Shown piece after piece: positions 36,359-45,760 of a stretch of 64,000 bases of DNA. Source of the stretch: CAYUWG01 sp964448285 (GTDB lineage Bacteria; Bacteroidota; Ignavibacteria; SZUA-365). The notes under the pieces were generated by a model. The model saw only the letters and a list, made by a program, of their open reading frames with translations. It was not told where the DNA came from and did no database searches. Within the stretch, counting starts at the first letter, position 1. Each line of letters opens with the position of its first letter. The position numbers were made by a program, and so were the translations under genes. The stretch lies in contig CAYUWG010000010.1 of NCBI GenBank assembly GCA_964448285.1, positions 1 to 64,000 on the forward strand, given 5' to 3'.

Positions 36359-37675
36359 TTACCTAGAAATGTTGAACGAGCCGTAGAGCGAAGTCGATGT
36401 GAGTCTAATTTGATAGTAATAGATCCCGCTCGGCAGCGCTGATGTCTGGAGCTCCACCTGATGTTTCGATCTATCAATAGTTCGATCGAACGCCACGCGG
36501 CCTGTCACATCCGTCACTCTGACTTGAGCGCTTTCGTGCAACGGATCGGAGAATGAGAGGATAACGACATCTGTGGCGGGATTCGGATATGTCGTCACGT
36601 AAAGAGAGTGAGGTACTGCAGGCTGGTTGATCCTCGTTGTGGAGACACGTTTTCGAAGGACACCATCTCCTGCGGTACCGATTAAGAGCCATGATTCCTC
36701 GGGTAACGCTGTTGGAATATCGACAACACAGAGAAAACCTTTCCAACTCTCTGTCTCTGGTGTTTCTCTCCACGTCTTGCCGGCATCGGCGCTCTCAAAC
36801 AATACAAATGACGGAGAACCGACCGTTGCCAATCCAACCGCGTAGAGTTTCCCTCCCGGAAGCGACTCCAATCCATAGATATAAAAGCGGGTGTTGTTCA
36901 AACTTGTGAGATTCCAGGAACGACCGCCGTCAGTCGATTTCATCACCGCTCCTTCCATCCCGGCATAGACGATACTTGTATCGCTCTCGTCTGCAACGAT
37001 TGAGTTGCATGCATTATCCCCTCCAAGAAAAGGATGCACCTGGTGCCACGTCGAGCCGAGATCTTCCGAGAGATAGATGTAGGGAGCGAATATCCCCGTC
37101 TCGCCACCGACCCAGACACGGCGGGTTCGTGAATCCGTTCGGACGACATTCGTTGCGCCGATCCCGATATCCAGGACTTTCTCATAAGGCCCCGTAAGTG
37201 GTCTGCGAAAGAGCTTCCCTTCCGAGCCGGCAAACGTTTCACCGCAGATCATCGGCGAGGGGAAGCCATCGAGTGTCCATATCGAACGCACGGAACCTTT
37301 CGATATTCCATCATCGGAGGCAAACCACGATGTGTCGGAGTTTTCCGTGCAGTAGATCACCGAAACACTGGTGTCACCGGGCAGTCTCTCTATTCCCACT
37401 GTGACGGCATATCCGAGCGGACCAAAACTATGGGGATAGATGGAACGAACGCGTTGGCCGTGCAATCCGATCGCTTCCCAACCGCGATCCGTGCCACCGA
37501 GGTTTCGAACATAGGCTCCATCGCTCGTTGCGGCATAGACCTTTCCACCATAGACACGAAGGTCGAAGATTGATTTTCCTTCCAAGCCAAATCTTTCGAA
37601 CTGTGCCTGGATGTTCCCTGAGTGAGAGAGTAATAGTGCGAAGAGAGTAATAAGAAGGAGTTTGTATGGATTCAT
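36359..37675 (-). CDS. T9SS cargo with Ycf48/BNR-type propeller
   Basis: 438 residues: signal peptide (LLLITLFALLLSHSGNIQAQ), then a propeller with Asp-box repeats (YLSEDLGSTWHQ, KSTDGGRSWNLT, ESADAGKTWRET) and a T9SS tail (TTYPNPATDVVILSFSD, LPSGIYYYQIRL). This architecture resembles photosystem-assembly-like or exo-sialidase-like propellers widely used in surface proteins. It lies upstream of, and on the same strand as, the BNR cargo at 34480-36303, 55 bases away. Confidence 0.85.
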   Translation of the reverse strand: MNPYKLLLITLFALLLSHSGNIQAQFERFGLEGKSIFDLRVYGGKVYAATSDGAYVRNLGGTDRGWEAIGLHGQRVRSIYPHSFGPLGYAVTVGIERLPGDTSVSVIYCTENSDTSWFASDDGISKGSVRSIWTLDGFPSPMICGETFAGSEGKLFRRPLTGPYEKVLDIGIGATNVVRTDSRTRRVWVGGETGIFAPYIYLSEDLGSTWHQVHPFLGGDNACNSIVADESDTSIVYAGMEGAVMKSTDGGRSWNLTSLNNTRFYIYGLESLPGGKLYAVGLATVGSPSFVLFESADAGKTWRETPETESWKGFLCVVDIPTALPEESWLLIGTAGDGVLRKRVSTTRINQPAVPHSLYVTTYPNPATDVVILSFSDPLHESAQVRVTDVTGRVAFDRTIDRSKHQVELQTSALPSGIYYYQIRLTSTSLYGSFNISR

Positions 37676-37824
37676 GGTTTCACCTTAAAAAGGTCGTCAT
37701 CAAAATGACAGCATAACCAGAAAGATGTTACTCATTCGTGTTAAAAAAGGAAAACGTCCGGGAGGGGTGACCGCTGATCGTCACAACTTCAAAAAGTCAC
37801 TGCCTTAAACTTCGTCTTATTAAA

Positions 37825-37851
37825 AAGAAATGCGCCCTGACACAGGGCGCA
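37825..37851 (-). terminator. Rho-independent terminator after the minus-strand collagen-like/T9SS pair
   Basis: Perfect 9-bp stem TGCGCCCTG/CAGGGCGCA with a 3-base loop; on the minus strand it is followed by TTTCTTTTTAA. Confidence 0.85.
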
Positions 37852-37875
37852 CTTTGAGGAGGATATGTGGGGGGA

Positions 37876-38400
37876 TTATTTCATGAGGGTCATTGAGCGG
37901 ACTTGTGAAAAATCACCTGCGGTCAACCGGTAGAAGTATGTCCCGCTTTCGAGGTTCGCAGCATCGAATGTGACGTGGTACTCGCCGGGTAACTGCGTGC
38001 CTTTAAGGACGTGCACGCGTTGTCCTGCGGTCGTGAAGATTTCCAGCGTCACATCGCTCGTACGTTCCAATGTGTAGGTGATGGTCGTTGTCGGGTTGAA
38101 CGGATTCGGATAGTTCTGCTGAAGAGAAAAATCCGCTACTCTCTCGAATCGTTCGATGCGCGTGATGATGCCTGCAAGTACTCCGCCTCCCGGAATGAAT
38201 CCGTTTGCAAGGCGAATACCGTCCGTCTCGTTGGATGTGGTTGCGGTTTGTCCGATTGATGCATGGAGCGTGAAGCCATTCGTTTGGGATATCCCGCCGC
38301 CTGCGTCAACCACGTTCCAGTGCATGTCGAGTGTTTGGGCTGCCATACTCGCGCTGATTGCGACCGTGAGGATGAGCATTCGATAGATGGTCTTTTTCAT
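37876..38400 (-). CDS. Short T9SS cargo protein downstream of the collagen-like gene
   Basis: 174 residues: signal peptide (MLILTVAISASMAAQ), about 65 residues (WNVVDAGGGISQTNGFTL, TDGIRLANGFIPGG) and a T9SS domain (LQQNYPNPFNPTTTITYTLE, LESGTYFYRLTAG, MTLMK). ATG 38400 is preferred over 38439, as the latter would extend to within three bases of the collagen-like stop and lacks a signal peptide start. Probably the second gene of the putative sigma-54 transcript. Confidence 0.8.
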   Translation of the reverse strand: MKKTIYRMLILTVAISASMAAQTLDMHWNVVDAGGGISQTNGFTLHASIGQTATTSNETDGIRLANGFIPGGGVLAGIITRIERFERVADFSLQQNYPNPFNPTTTITYTLERTSDVTLEIFTTAGQRVHVLKGTQLPGEYHVTFDAANLESGTYFYRLTAGDFSQVRSMTLMK

Positions 38401-38442
38401 GGTAGATGTTTCCTTGTCTTTCAGGTGTATTGAAATCACTGG

Positions 38443-39864
38443 TTACCTGGTGGAGTAGATACCGCGACTCTCATTGAGACCCCAATCAGCGGGACTGAGG
38501 TATTTGCCGCGTTCATTGGCCGGCTTTTCGACTTCGACTTGGATGCGATGCTTTCTCGCGTACATGTCATTACGAATGCCGGTGACTTGCCACGAGACTT
38601 TCATTCCGGATTTTCCGCCGGAGATCCTGAACTGGCGTCCCGTCATTTCCTTAGAGATGTACACCGGCGCAAATCCACCGACGCACGTAAGTTGGTAACG
38701 GAAATCCTGATTCAAAGCATCGAACCAATCCGGCATCTCGACGAGCGCATCGCCATTCTGATCGAGCGTGACAACTCCATCGTAGATGTTCTTCATGTCC
38801 GGTGATTCGACGAAGGAGTGGTAGAGGTATTTGTTTTCAGGATCAAGGGGATGGTCGATGCGAAAACTTCCGCACTGTTTGCTGAGCTGACCGTTGACCA
38901 TCAGGTTGCCAGGGACAACCCATCCGCCATTGCCATCGGAGATGAGGCCGGCGCCTGTGTCACCCTTGTCACCTTTATCGCCTTTATCGCCCTTATCGCC
39001 TTTGTCTCCCTTCTCACCTTGTTCGCCTTGCTCGCCTTGTTCGCCCTGCTCGCCTTGTTCGCCCTGCTCGCCTTGTTCGCCTTGCTCGCCTTGCTCGCCT
39101 TTGTCGCCCTTATCGCCTTTGTCACCCTTATCGCCTTTGTCGCCCTTATCGCCTTTGTCACCTTTTGGCCCCATCGGTCCGGCGGGTCCTCTTGGTCCAA
39201 CCAGTCCTTGTGGTCCCATTGGCCCCATCGGTCCGCCGGGTCCTTGTGGTCCCATTGGCCCCATCGGTCCGGCCGGTCCTTGTGGCCCCTGGAAGGCTGA
39301 AGCTGAAGCTTTCTTTACAATACCGTCACCGGATTTATCGTGAACGAGAACGTACAGAGGAGATGTAGTGGGGACGTCACTCACTCTCAATTGGCCTTCA
39401 ACATCGAGGCGCGCTTTGGGAGATGATGTACCGACACCGACGTTTCCAAGTGCATAGTAAATCGTGTTACCATTGATCACCCATGGGGCGAGTGATGATG
39501 GCGAACTTGTCAGGGAAGTTCGGGGGCTGAACGTAACGCTCGACGAAATGCTCGGGCCGGAAATCGCCGTGACTTCCAAATACGTTTGCTGATTGAAAAT
39601 TCCGGGAAGCGGTTTCAGCGATCCAAGGACGACAGCGAATGTCCCTTGATCGACCGAAACGGAACTGTGACGCTCAGTCCACAACGCAGAACCGCCGGTT
39701 GCGGATGAGTAAATCGAGAACTGAAGGTCGTGCGATCCCTGAAGCGGCGTCCCTGAAGAGTTACGCAGTAAACCCTGGAAGGACATGGTCGATGGCGCTT
39801 GCGCGGTGACTGTGCTATGGATAGTCAGCACCAGCAGTGCGACGAGAGAGAAGATGTGTTTCAT
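38443..39864 (-). CDS. Secreted collagen-like repeat protein
   Basis: 473 residues. Signal peptide ([17 protein letters not shown]). The N-terminal domain starts [17 protein letters not shown] and ends [17 protein letters not shown], typical of Bacteroidota fibre-like proteins. Then come 37 uninterrupted Gly-X-Y triplets (193-303): a GPx block, seven GDK, nine GEQ, GEK, five GDK and GDT. The C-terminal domain contains [18 protein letters not shown], a module also seen on other bacterial secreted proteins. There is no T9SS tail. It likely forms a trimeric stalk. A sigma-54-like promoter lies 53 bases upstream. Confidence 0.88.
   Translation of the reverse strand: MKHIFSLVALLVLTIHSTVTAQAPSTMSFQGLLRNSSGTPLQGSHDLQFSIYSSATGGSALWTERHSSVSVDQGTFAVVLGSLKPLPGIFNQQTYLEVTAISGPSISSSVTFSPRTSLTSSPSSLAPWVINGNTIYYALGNVGVGTSSPKARLDVEGQLRVSDVPTTSPLYVLVHDKSGDGIVKKASASAFQGPQGPAGPMGPMGPQGPGGPMGPMGPQGLVGPRGPAGPMGPKGDKGDKGDKGDKGDKGDKGDKGEQGEQGEQGEQGEQGEQGEQGEQGEQGEKGDKGDKGDKGDKGDKGDTGAGLISDGNGGWVVPGNLMVNGQLSKQCGSFRIDHPLDPENKYLYHSFVESPDMKNIYDGVVTLDQNGDALVEMPDWFDALNQDFRYQLTCVGGFAPVYISKEMTGRQFRISGGKSGMKVSWQVTGIRNDMYARKHRIQVEVEKPANERGKYLSPADWGLNESRGIYSTR
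38956..39288 (-). repeat. Nine-base-periodic DNA repeat coding for collagen triplets
   Basis: 37 Gly-X-Y codon triplets. The GDK and GEQ blocks are near-identical 9-base units (for example GGCGATAAG-like and GGCGAACAA-like on the minus strand), prone to slippage. Confidence 0.9.
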
Positions 39865-39916
39865 GATATTGAACTCCGTTTGAGTTAGTGGAAGAAATAT
39901 TTACGACTCAGAGAGT

Positions 39917-39933
39917 TGCAGTGCTCATGCCAG
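39917..39933 (-). promoter_or_regulatory. Putative sigma-54 promoter of the collagen-like gene
   Basis: Minus strand CTGGCATGAGCACTGCA compares with consensus YTGGCACGrNNNTTGCW: the GG and GC are exactly ten bases apart, with two mismatches. It ends 53 bases before the collagen-like ATG, and the gene upstream codes for a sigma-54 activator. Confidence 0.65.
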
Positions 39934-40014
39934 TAGGAAAAACCGTAAAACCAAGGCAAAACGAACGGAACGCGACAGAGCACGTCCGCTGTGCCGATAT
40001 GGCAATCTCTACGG

Positions 40015-40032
40015 CGTCCGGAGTCCCGGACG
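40015..40032. promoter_or_regulatory. Inverted repeat, possible activator binding site or weak terminator
   Basis: CGTCCGG-AGTC-CCGGACG, seven-base perfect arms, eight bases past the sigma-54 activator stop and about 90 bases upstream of the -24 box. There is no T tract, which speaks against a terminator. Confidence 0.45.
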
Positions 40033-40039
40033 GTGGCTG

Positions 40040-41788
40040 TTACTGGATTTCGAGTTCGGTGAGGAGTTCGTACAAGTGGCTTCGACTTAGGCCAAGAATT
40101 CGTGCTGCTTCCGTTTTATTGTTCTTCGCGCTTTCCAATGCATTGATGATGAGTTGGCGTTTGAATGCCGTCATCGCCTGATTCAAATTTCCGGATTCCA
40201 TGTTCACGGATAGCTCATTCCCCGAACCGACGATTTCTTCCGGAAGATCGGCAAGTGTCAGGCGATCCGATTTGCTGAGAATGACGGCGCGCTCCATCGT
40301 ATTCGAAAGTTGCCTGATATTGCCGGGCCAGTCATACATGCTGAGGATCGCCATTGCTGAGTTATCGATTTCGGCAAGGGCTTTCTTCTCTCGCGCTGCA
40401 TAAGCCTGAAGGAAATGCCGAGCAAGGTGTGGGATGTCTTCTTTCCGTTCACGCAGAGCCGGTAATGAAATCATGACCACATAAAGCCGATAGTACAGAT
40501 CCTCTCGAAACTGTCCGTCCTTGACAAGCTGGGAGAGATTGCGGTTGGTCGCAGCGACGATGCGAACGTTTACGGAAATCGGCTTGCTTCCGCCGACGCG
40601 CTCGATCACGCGTTCCTGAATTGCGCGGAGAAGCTTTGCCTGAAGGCCAAGAGCCATGTCGCCAATCTCATCGAGAAACAACGTCCCGCCGTCGGCTTGT
40701 TCGAACTTCCCTAAGCGTTGCGTTGTCGCTCCGGTGAACGCACCTTTCTCGTGACCGAAAAACTCACTTTCAAGAAGCGCTTCCGGGACGGCGCTTGCAT
40801 TGACAACCACGAAGGGTTTGTTACGCCGTGCGCTGTTGTCGTGCAGCGCCCGCGCGATAAGTTCTTTACCGGTTCCGCTTTCCCCCTGGATAAGGACGTT
40901 CGCCGTCGTATCGGCGACGTGCACGACCGTTTCAAGAACGGATTGCAGCTTCTTACTTGCTCCGATGATGTTTGGGAATCGATATCGCTCCTTGAATGTC
41001 TCTTCCACATCACCGGTATCACGAGAATCAACTCCAACGCTTCCCTTTGCCACAGTATGGACGATGCGCGCCATCATGGATGTGAACGATGGCAGGAACT
41101 GCGTGCGCTCTCGCGAAAAAATTCCACCGCTATCTCTATTATCGAGATAAATCACACCAATGACTTTCCCTTCATCTTCGAGAGGCAGACAGAGAACCGA
41201 GCGAAGCTGAAACGAACGCACACTTCGAAATTGCCCGAAGGTGTCATCGGAGGCCGCGTCTTCAATGAGCACCGGTTCATGCGATTCCATGACCCGATGA
41301 ACGATAGTTCGGGAAATCTCAAACGCCGGTTCCTCGTTTGCACCTTCGAAGTTCTTCGACGCGAGTGTGGTGATGTCACCTGCTTCGTTCACGAGGGCGA
41401 GATAACCTCGTTTCGCACCGGTTAACGTCAGCGCTTTTTCCAATCCGATTTCAAGGACACGTGGCAGGGATGTTTCGCCGATGACGTTCATTCCGAATTC
41501 AATCAACTGGTGGAAGACGGCATTCTGCCGCTCAGCCTCACGCAAAGCCCGGTCCGTCTGACTGATGAACCGCGAGATGGTCACACGTGTCTGTTGTTGC
41601 TTATCCAGCAATTCTTTTAGCGCTTCGCGTGTGTTCCGGATGCTGTTTGGAGGATCAGGAGAAACGCTGCCCGCTTCTTTCATTAACGAAGTCAAAGCGC
41701 TGACATTTCCTTCCAACAATTCGTTGAAAACATATTGCAACCGCGCAAGCGGATTCGGTCCATCGGAAACGGATTGTTGTTCGCTCAT
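40040..41788 (-). CDS. Sigma-54-dependent activator with GAF sensor domain
   Basis: 582 residues. A coiled helical N-terminus (1-90) leads into a GAF domain (about 100-245). The AAA+ domain (about 270-495) carries Walker A GESGTGKE (302-309), the sigma-54 contact loop GAFTGAT (349-355) and Walker [12 protein letters not shown] (367-377). A Fis-type helix-turn-helix closes the protein ([21 protein letters not shown]). It remodels RNA polymerase holding sigma-54. The GAF ligand is unknown. ATG 41788 is chosen (AGGAATCACA before it); the open frame reaches 42055 into the divergent kinase gene. Its likely target is the adjacent collagen-like gene. Confidence 0.93.
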   Translation of the reverse strand: MSEQQSVSDGPNPLARLQYVFNELLEGNVSALTSLMKEAGSVSPDPPNSIRNTREALKELLDKQQQTRVTISRFISQTDRALREAERQNAVFHQLIEFGMNVIGETSLPRVLEIGLEKALTLTGAKRGYLALVNEAGDITTLASKNFEGANEEPAFEISRTIVHRVMESHEPVLIEDAASDDTFGQFRSVRSFQLRSVLCLPLEDEGKVIGVIYLDNRDSGGIFSRERTQFLPSFTSMMARIVHTVAKGSVGVDSRDTGDVEETFKERYRFPNIIGASKKLQSVLETVVHVADTTANVLIQGESGTGKELIARALHDNSARRNKPFVVVNASAVPEALLESEFFGHEKGAFTGATTQRLGKFEQADGGTLFLDEIGDMALGLQAKLLRAIQERVIERVGGSKPISVNVRIVAATNRNLSQLVKDGQFREDLYYRLYVVMISLPALRERKEDIPHLARHFLQAYAAREKKALAEIDNSAMAILSMYDWPGNIRQLSNTMERAVILSKSDRLTLADLPEEIVGSGNELSVNMESGNLNQAMTAFKRQLIINALESAKNNKTEAARILGLSRSHLYELLTELEIQ

Positions 41789-41958
41789 TGTGATTCCTGT
41801 TTGCTGGATGCCTGTTTCAATGGAAAGGTGCGGATTGCAATTACTCGCACACCGATCTAACTTAACGAATGAAGAAGAAAGAGAATCAGATACCGACGCG
41901 AAAGGCCACATCACACACCTCCCATCCTTCATTGTAGCAGTATTCAATCGGCATTTGC

Positions 41959-44877
41959 ATGAACCTCTCCGTTGATACTTTGGTCGCGCAGTATCGCATC
42001 CTTGAAAAAGTCGGCGAAGGCGGCTGGGGAGCCATTTATAAAGCGCTCGATACACAGCTCGACAGAGTCGTCGCGCTGAAGTTCCTCACTCGGTTCTGGG
42101 AAGATGCAACGGCATACCAACGTTTCGTGCAGGAGGCGCGCGTTACGGCAAAGTTCGAACATCCGAATGCGTGTGTCGTTCACGCCCTCGACGTCTGGGA
42201 AGACCAACCCTATATCGTCATGGAGTACATCGAAGGGGAAACGCTTTCGGCGCTCATTCAGAAGGAAAGCCGCGAGGATTGCAAGGGTCTCGGGCTGGAT
42301 CGTGCCTATAGATTCGCGCTCGAGTTGGCCGAGGTTCTGCAGGAAGCGCACGCAAGCGGGATCACGCATCGCGATATCAAAGCGAACAACATCATGATAA
42401 GCCGGCGCGGTCATGTGAAGGTGCTCGATTTCGGCTTGGCAAAGCTGAAGGATTCGACGAACGCAAACCGTACCGTCGGTTTACTTGGAACTCCGGCCTA
42501 CATGTCACCCGAACAAGCGCGCGGTGAAGAAGTCGATCATCGCACGGATATCTATTCCTTCGGCGTTGTGTTTTACGAAATGCTGACCGGTGTTCTACCG
42601 TTCAAAGCCGCTTCTGATGTTGCCATGCTTCGAAAGATTCTGGATGAAGAGCCTGTGGACATCCGAAAGGTCAATCCGGAGGTCGATGAGTTCACTGCGT
42701 ACGTCGTCATGCGGTGCTTGGAAAAGAATCCTGAACTGCGTTATGGATCGATGGAGGAGCTTCGTCAGGATCTGCAACGCATGTTTCCCGCGGTAAGCCG
42801 ACAGTCATTGACGGGCATTCCGCCGGCACCACCGAGACGACGAACACGGTCGCGCACACTCTTTCTTTCGCTCGGAATGCTTGCGGTCGTCGGTATCGTT
42901 GCCGCGTACGTATTCCTCAATCCCGAACCGACGCAACGAGTCTCGCTTGCGGTGGTGGATTTCAACAATGAAACTGCAGAAAGCGATTTGGATGGACTGT
43001 CGGGAATGCTCATCACGGCTCTCGAACAGTCGCAGCAGTTCGAGGTGCTCACGCGCGCAGGAATGTTCGACGTGCTCAACCAGCTTGGGAAAACACATGT
43101 CGAGCGCATCGATGAAACACTCGGTCGTGAGATTTGCCGCAAAGCGAACGTCGCTCTTCTCGCGATAGCATCTATCCGAAAGTTTGGCAATCTCTACCAC
43201 ATCGACCTGAAAGTTCTCGATCCGAATCGCGACGAATATCTCTTCACCTCAAGCGAAAAAGGAACGGACAAGCAATCGATCCCGGCAATGATCGATCGCC
43301 TTTCAGTGAAGACTCATGAGGCGTTGAAAACATCAGTCACGGAGGTTCGCCCCGGCGGAAAAAGCGTAGGCGATATCACGAGCGTGAACCTCGAAGCGTA
43401 CCAGCATTATTTCACCGGTGAGCAATACATCAGCAAACTGAACTTCGAAGATGCCGAAAGGGAACTGAAACGCGCGATCGCTCTCGACTCGACCTTTGCG
43501 CTTGCACACTATCGCCTCGCATACGTCTATTCGTGGCATATCGACCCAAGAAGGGAAGAGTCATCGCGGATGGCAATGCGTTACTTGAATAAAGCTCCCG
43601 AGAAGGAGCGAATACTCATTCGCGCACTCGATGCCTATATCAACGGCAACATCGAACAATCACTCACACTCTATCGGAGCGTGCTCGAACAATACCCGCA
43701 GGAAAAAGAGGCGCACTGGCAAATCGGCGACATCTCATTTCACAACGCGGACTTCGACGTGGCGATACCGCACTTCCGTACCGTCCTTGAAATCGATCCA
43801 CGATTCGGGCTTGCGCTCAATCACATTCTCATTGCGTTATCACGCAAAGAACGGCTCGACGACATGCTCACATATGCACGCCAGTACGTCGAGGTCGAAC
43901 CGACGGAACAGGCGTACAACTTCCTGGCAGGCACACACATGATGCGCGGCGAATACGAGCAGGCACGCGCGACGTATCATGCTGCATCGAACCTCTTTCC
44001 CAAAAGCCTTATGCCGACCATCAGCCTGGCGGATATTCACACCTTCCGTGGAGAGTATGCTGAAGCCGAAAAGATTCTTGTCCCCTTGCTTGAGGATTCG
44101 AACGAGAGAAGCACGCGCCGTCACGCGATGCGCAAGCTCGCTGCGCTGAAGATGTATCAGGGAAAAGTCGTCGAAGCGATTCGGGCACTCGACCGGATCA
44201 TTCAACTCGATCAGGCAAGCGGCAACATCCAGAATCTCTCCTTCACACTTGCGGAGAAAGCCTTCTGGGAATCCGCAGCGGGAAGGCCGGCCGAAGTGAT
44301 CGAACCGACAATCAAAAAAACAATCGCACTTCTCGACACGGCTGATTTCCGGACGTTCTATTATCTCGCGAAAACATACCGGCATTTGAATCAACGAGAA
44401 CGCATGGAGAACATCATCTCGACGCACGTTGTGACGCGAATGGGCTTGCCGCTCGAACGGTACGGATCATCCCTGATTCAGGCTTATCGTTTTGCGGAAA
44501 GCGGTGATTATGTGAACGCAGCCGAACAACTCGGCGAGTTCTATCGGAAGTGGGGCATGTCCGATCCGCTGTTCAATCCGAACGACCTTGCCCGGTGGTA
44601 TATCAAAGCCAACCGGACGGATAACGCGATCGCTTTGCTCATCAAGTTTCAGAAATTTCACTTCGATGGATGGTGGCCCAACTATATTTCATCGCGCGCC
44701 GCCTACTATCCCGAAAGCTTCCTCGTTCTTGCAATGGCACACGAACAGAAGCGAGAACGCGTGAAAGCGATCACTGCCCTGAGAGCCTTACTACAAAATC
44801 TCAAACACTGCGACGAAGGCTTGCCGCTTGCACGAAAAGCGCGCGAGCAACTTGCGCGTCTGTCGATGAATCCTTAA
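41959..44877 (+). CDS. Transmembrane Ser/Thr protein kinase with TolB-like and TPR domains
   Basis: 972 residues. An intact Hanks-type kinase (10-275) has the Gly loop GEGGWGAIYK, Lys41, Glu59, catalytic HRDIKANN (Asp139), DFG (Asp157) and GTPAYMSPEQARG. A transmembrane helix (about 300-320) follows a PPAPPRRRTRSR stop-transfer stretch. Outside lies a TolB-like segment (about 327-455, VSLAVVDFNNETAES, FEVLTRAGMFDVLNQL), then about ten TPRs to the C-terminus. It probably senses envelope state and phosphorylates a cytoplasmic partner. It is divergent from the sigma-54 activator, 170 bases away. Confidence 0.92.
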   Translation: MNLSVDTLVAQYRILEKVGEGGWGAIYKALDTQLDRVVALKFLTRFWEDATAYQRFVQEARVTAKFEHPNACVVHALDVWEDQPYIVMEYIEGETLSALIQKESREDCKGLGLDRAYRFALELAEVLQEAHASGITHRDIKANNIMISRRGHVKVLDFGLAKLKDSTNANRTVGLLGTPAYMSPEQARGEEVDHRTDIYSFGVVFYEMLTGVLPFKAASDVAMLRKILDEEPVDIRKVNPEVDEFTAYVVMRCLEKNPELRYGSMEELRQDLQRMFPAVSRQSLTGIPPAPPRRRTRSRTLFLSLGMLAVVGIVAAYVFLNPEPTQRVSLAVVDFNNETAESDLDGLSGMLITALEQSQQFEVLTRAGMFDVLNQLGKTHVERIDETLGREICRKANVALLAIASIRKFGNLYHIDLKVLDPNRDEYLFTSSEKGTDKQSIPAMIDRLSVKTHEALKTSVTEVRPGGKSVGDITSVNLEAYQHYFTGEQYISKLNFEDAERELKRAIALDSTFALAHYRLAYVYSWHIDPRREESSRMAMRYLNKAPEKERILIRALDAYINGNIEQSLTLYRSVLEQYPQEKEAHWQIGDISFHNADFDVAIPHFRTVLEIDPRFGLALNHILIALSRKERLDDMLTYARQYVEVEPTEQAYNFLAGTHMMRGEYEQARATYHAASNLFPKSLMPTISLADIHTFRGEYAEAEKILVPLLEDSNERSTRRHAMRKLAALKMYQGKVVEAIRALDRIIQLDQASGNIQNLSFTLAEKAFWESAAGRPAEVIEPTIKKTIALLDTADFRTFYYLAKTYRHLNQRERMENIISTHVVTRMGLPLERYGSSLIQAYRFAESGDYVNAAEQLGEFYRKWGMSDPLFNPNDLARWYIKANRTDNAIALLIKFQKFHFDGWWPNYISSRAAYYPESFLVLAMAHEQKRERVKAITALRALLQNLKHCDEGLPLARKAREQLARLSMNP

Positions 44878-44919
44878 AACGTCTCGCTGACAATCGTCTG
44901 TTGTGCGTTCGGTAAGAGA

Positions 44920-45630
44920 TTATTTACAAACCTGCGCAGTCGTTTGCTCGCGAAGTGCGCGAAGCCGGAGGTCGGTACTGTGTTCCTTCCATACGTCGGT
45001 GATCGCTTTCGAGCCGCCGTGCCCTTCAAGGAAAGCAACGGCGAGCACCTGCTGATAAGGGTTTGAACTCTCGCGAAGTATGCTCCGCTGTGTCTGCCAG
45101 AGCGCATCTGCATGAACGGCGTGCATGCGTTCCTCCGGCCAGGCTCGCGCTTCCTGTATCGCGGTCACGAGAAGTTCATAGGAGGGATTCAAATTCGAAT
45201 ACCGACCGGTTTCGTGTTCAACGCCGAAGAACTGTTTCCAAGTGCCGTTCTCATCACGCTTGAGGAACACGAGCGACCGGACGGATTTGTTTTCATGCGC
45301 TTGCCACCAACACGGCGACGTAATCGCAAACACGAACGGCCTGCTCGGAAGCGTGATCTTGTCCGGCGAAACAGTCGCGAAGATTACACGCGAAACGACC
45401 GCGTTCGACAACGCATCGTTTGCGAGCTGATCCGGGAAGGCCCAGCCTGTCGGATTGTACGTTTTGTTCTTCCAATTCCTCGGAATGGGTTTCCGGAATG
45501 AAAGCTCGATTTCTACGATCGCATCCGCGGTGAACACCTTCTCTCCCAGCGAAATCTCTTCACCAGCATTGATGGATTGGACATTGAGAGAAGAGATGAC
45601 GAGCGCGGAGATGAACGTTCGGAATTTCAT
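44920..45630 (-). CDS. Secreted protein of unknown function
   Basis: 236 residues. Signal peptide (FISALVISSLNVQSINAG). The start of the mature part (LGEKVFTADAIVEIELSF, then ITSPCWWQAHENKSVRSLVF) looks like a small beta domain. The end (QQVLAVAFLEGHGGSKAITD) is helical, HEAT-like. No family is recognised. ATG 45630 fits the signal; the frame remains open to 46011 but there it covers trkA. Confidence 0.6.
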   Translation of the reverse strand: MKFRTFISALVISSLNVQSINAGEEISLGEKVFTADAIVEIELSFRKPIPRNWKNKTYNPTGWAFPDQLANDALSNAVVSRVIFATVSPDKITLPSRPFVFAITSPCWWQAHENKSVRSLVFLKRDENGTWKQFFGVEHETGRYSNLNPSYELLVTAIQEARAWPEERMHAVHADALWQTQRSILRESSNPYQQVLAVAFLEGHGGSKAITDVWKEHSTDLRLRALREQTTAQVCK

Positions 45631-45760
45631 ACACGGAACGTACGACCTGAGCGTGAGGAATTCCAGTGATGCATCGTATTCCCTTGGGACACTATGGTTC
45701 TCTCTCATTCCAATAGGTTCTATATTGGCAACGGCTTTGAACGAACGAGTCGAATAAGTA

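Noticed and set aside
38956..39288. Regular repeat array that could suggest a CRISPR
   Set aside because: Units are nine bases without spacers and code for Gly-X-Y triplets.
38818..39343. Open frames on the plus strand opposite the collagen repeats
   Set aside because: They are low-complexity mirror translations (Ser-Pro-Leu, Ala-Leu runs) of the nine-base repeat; the collagen frame explains them.
40015..40032. Palindrome as terminator of the sigma-54 activator gene
   Set aside because: No T tract on the minus strand; kept instead as a possible activator site with low confidence.
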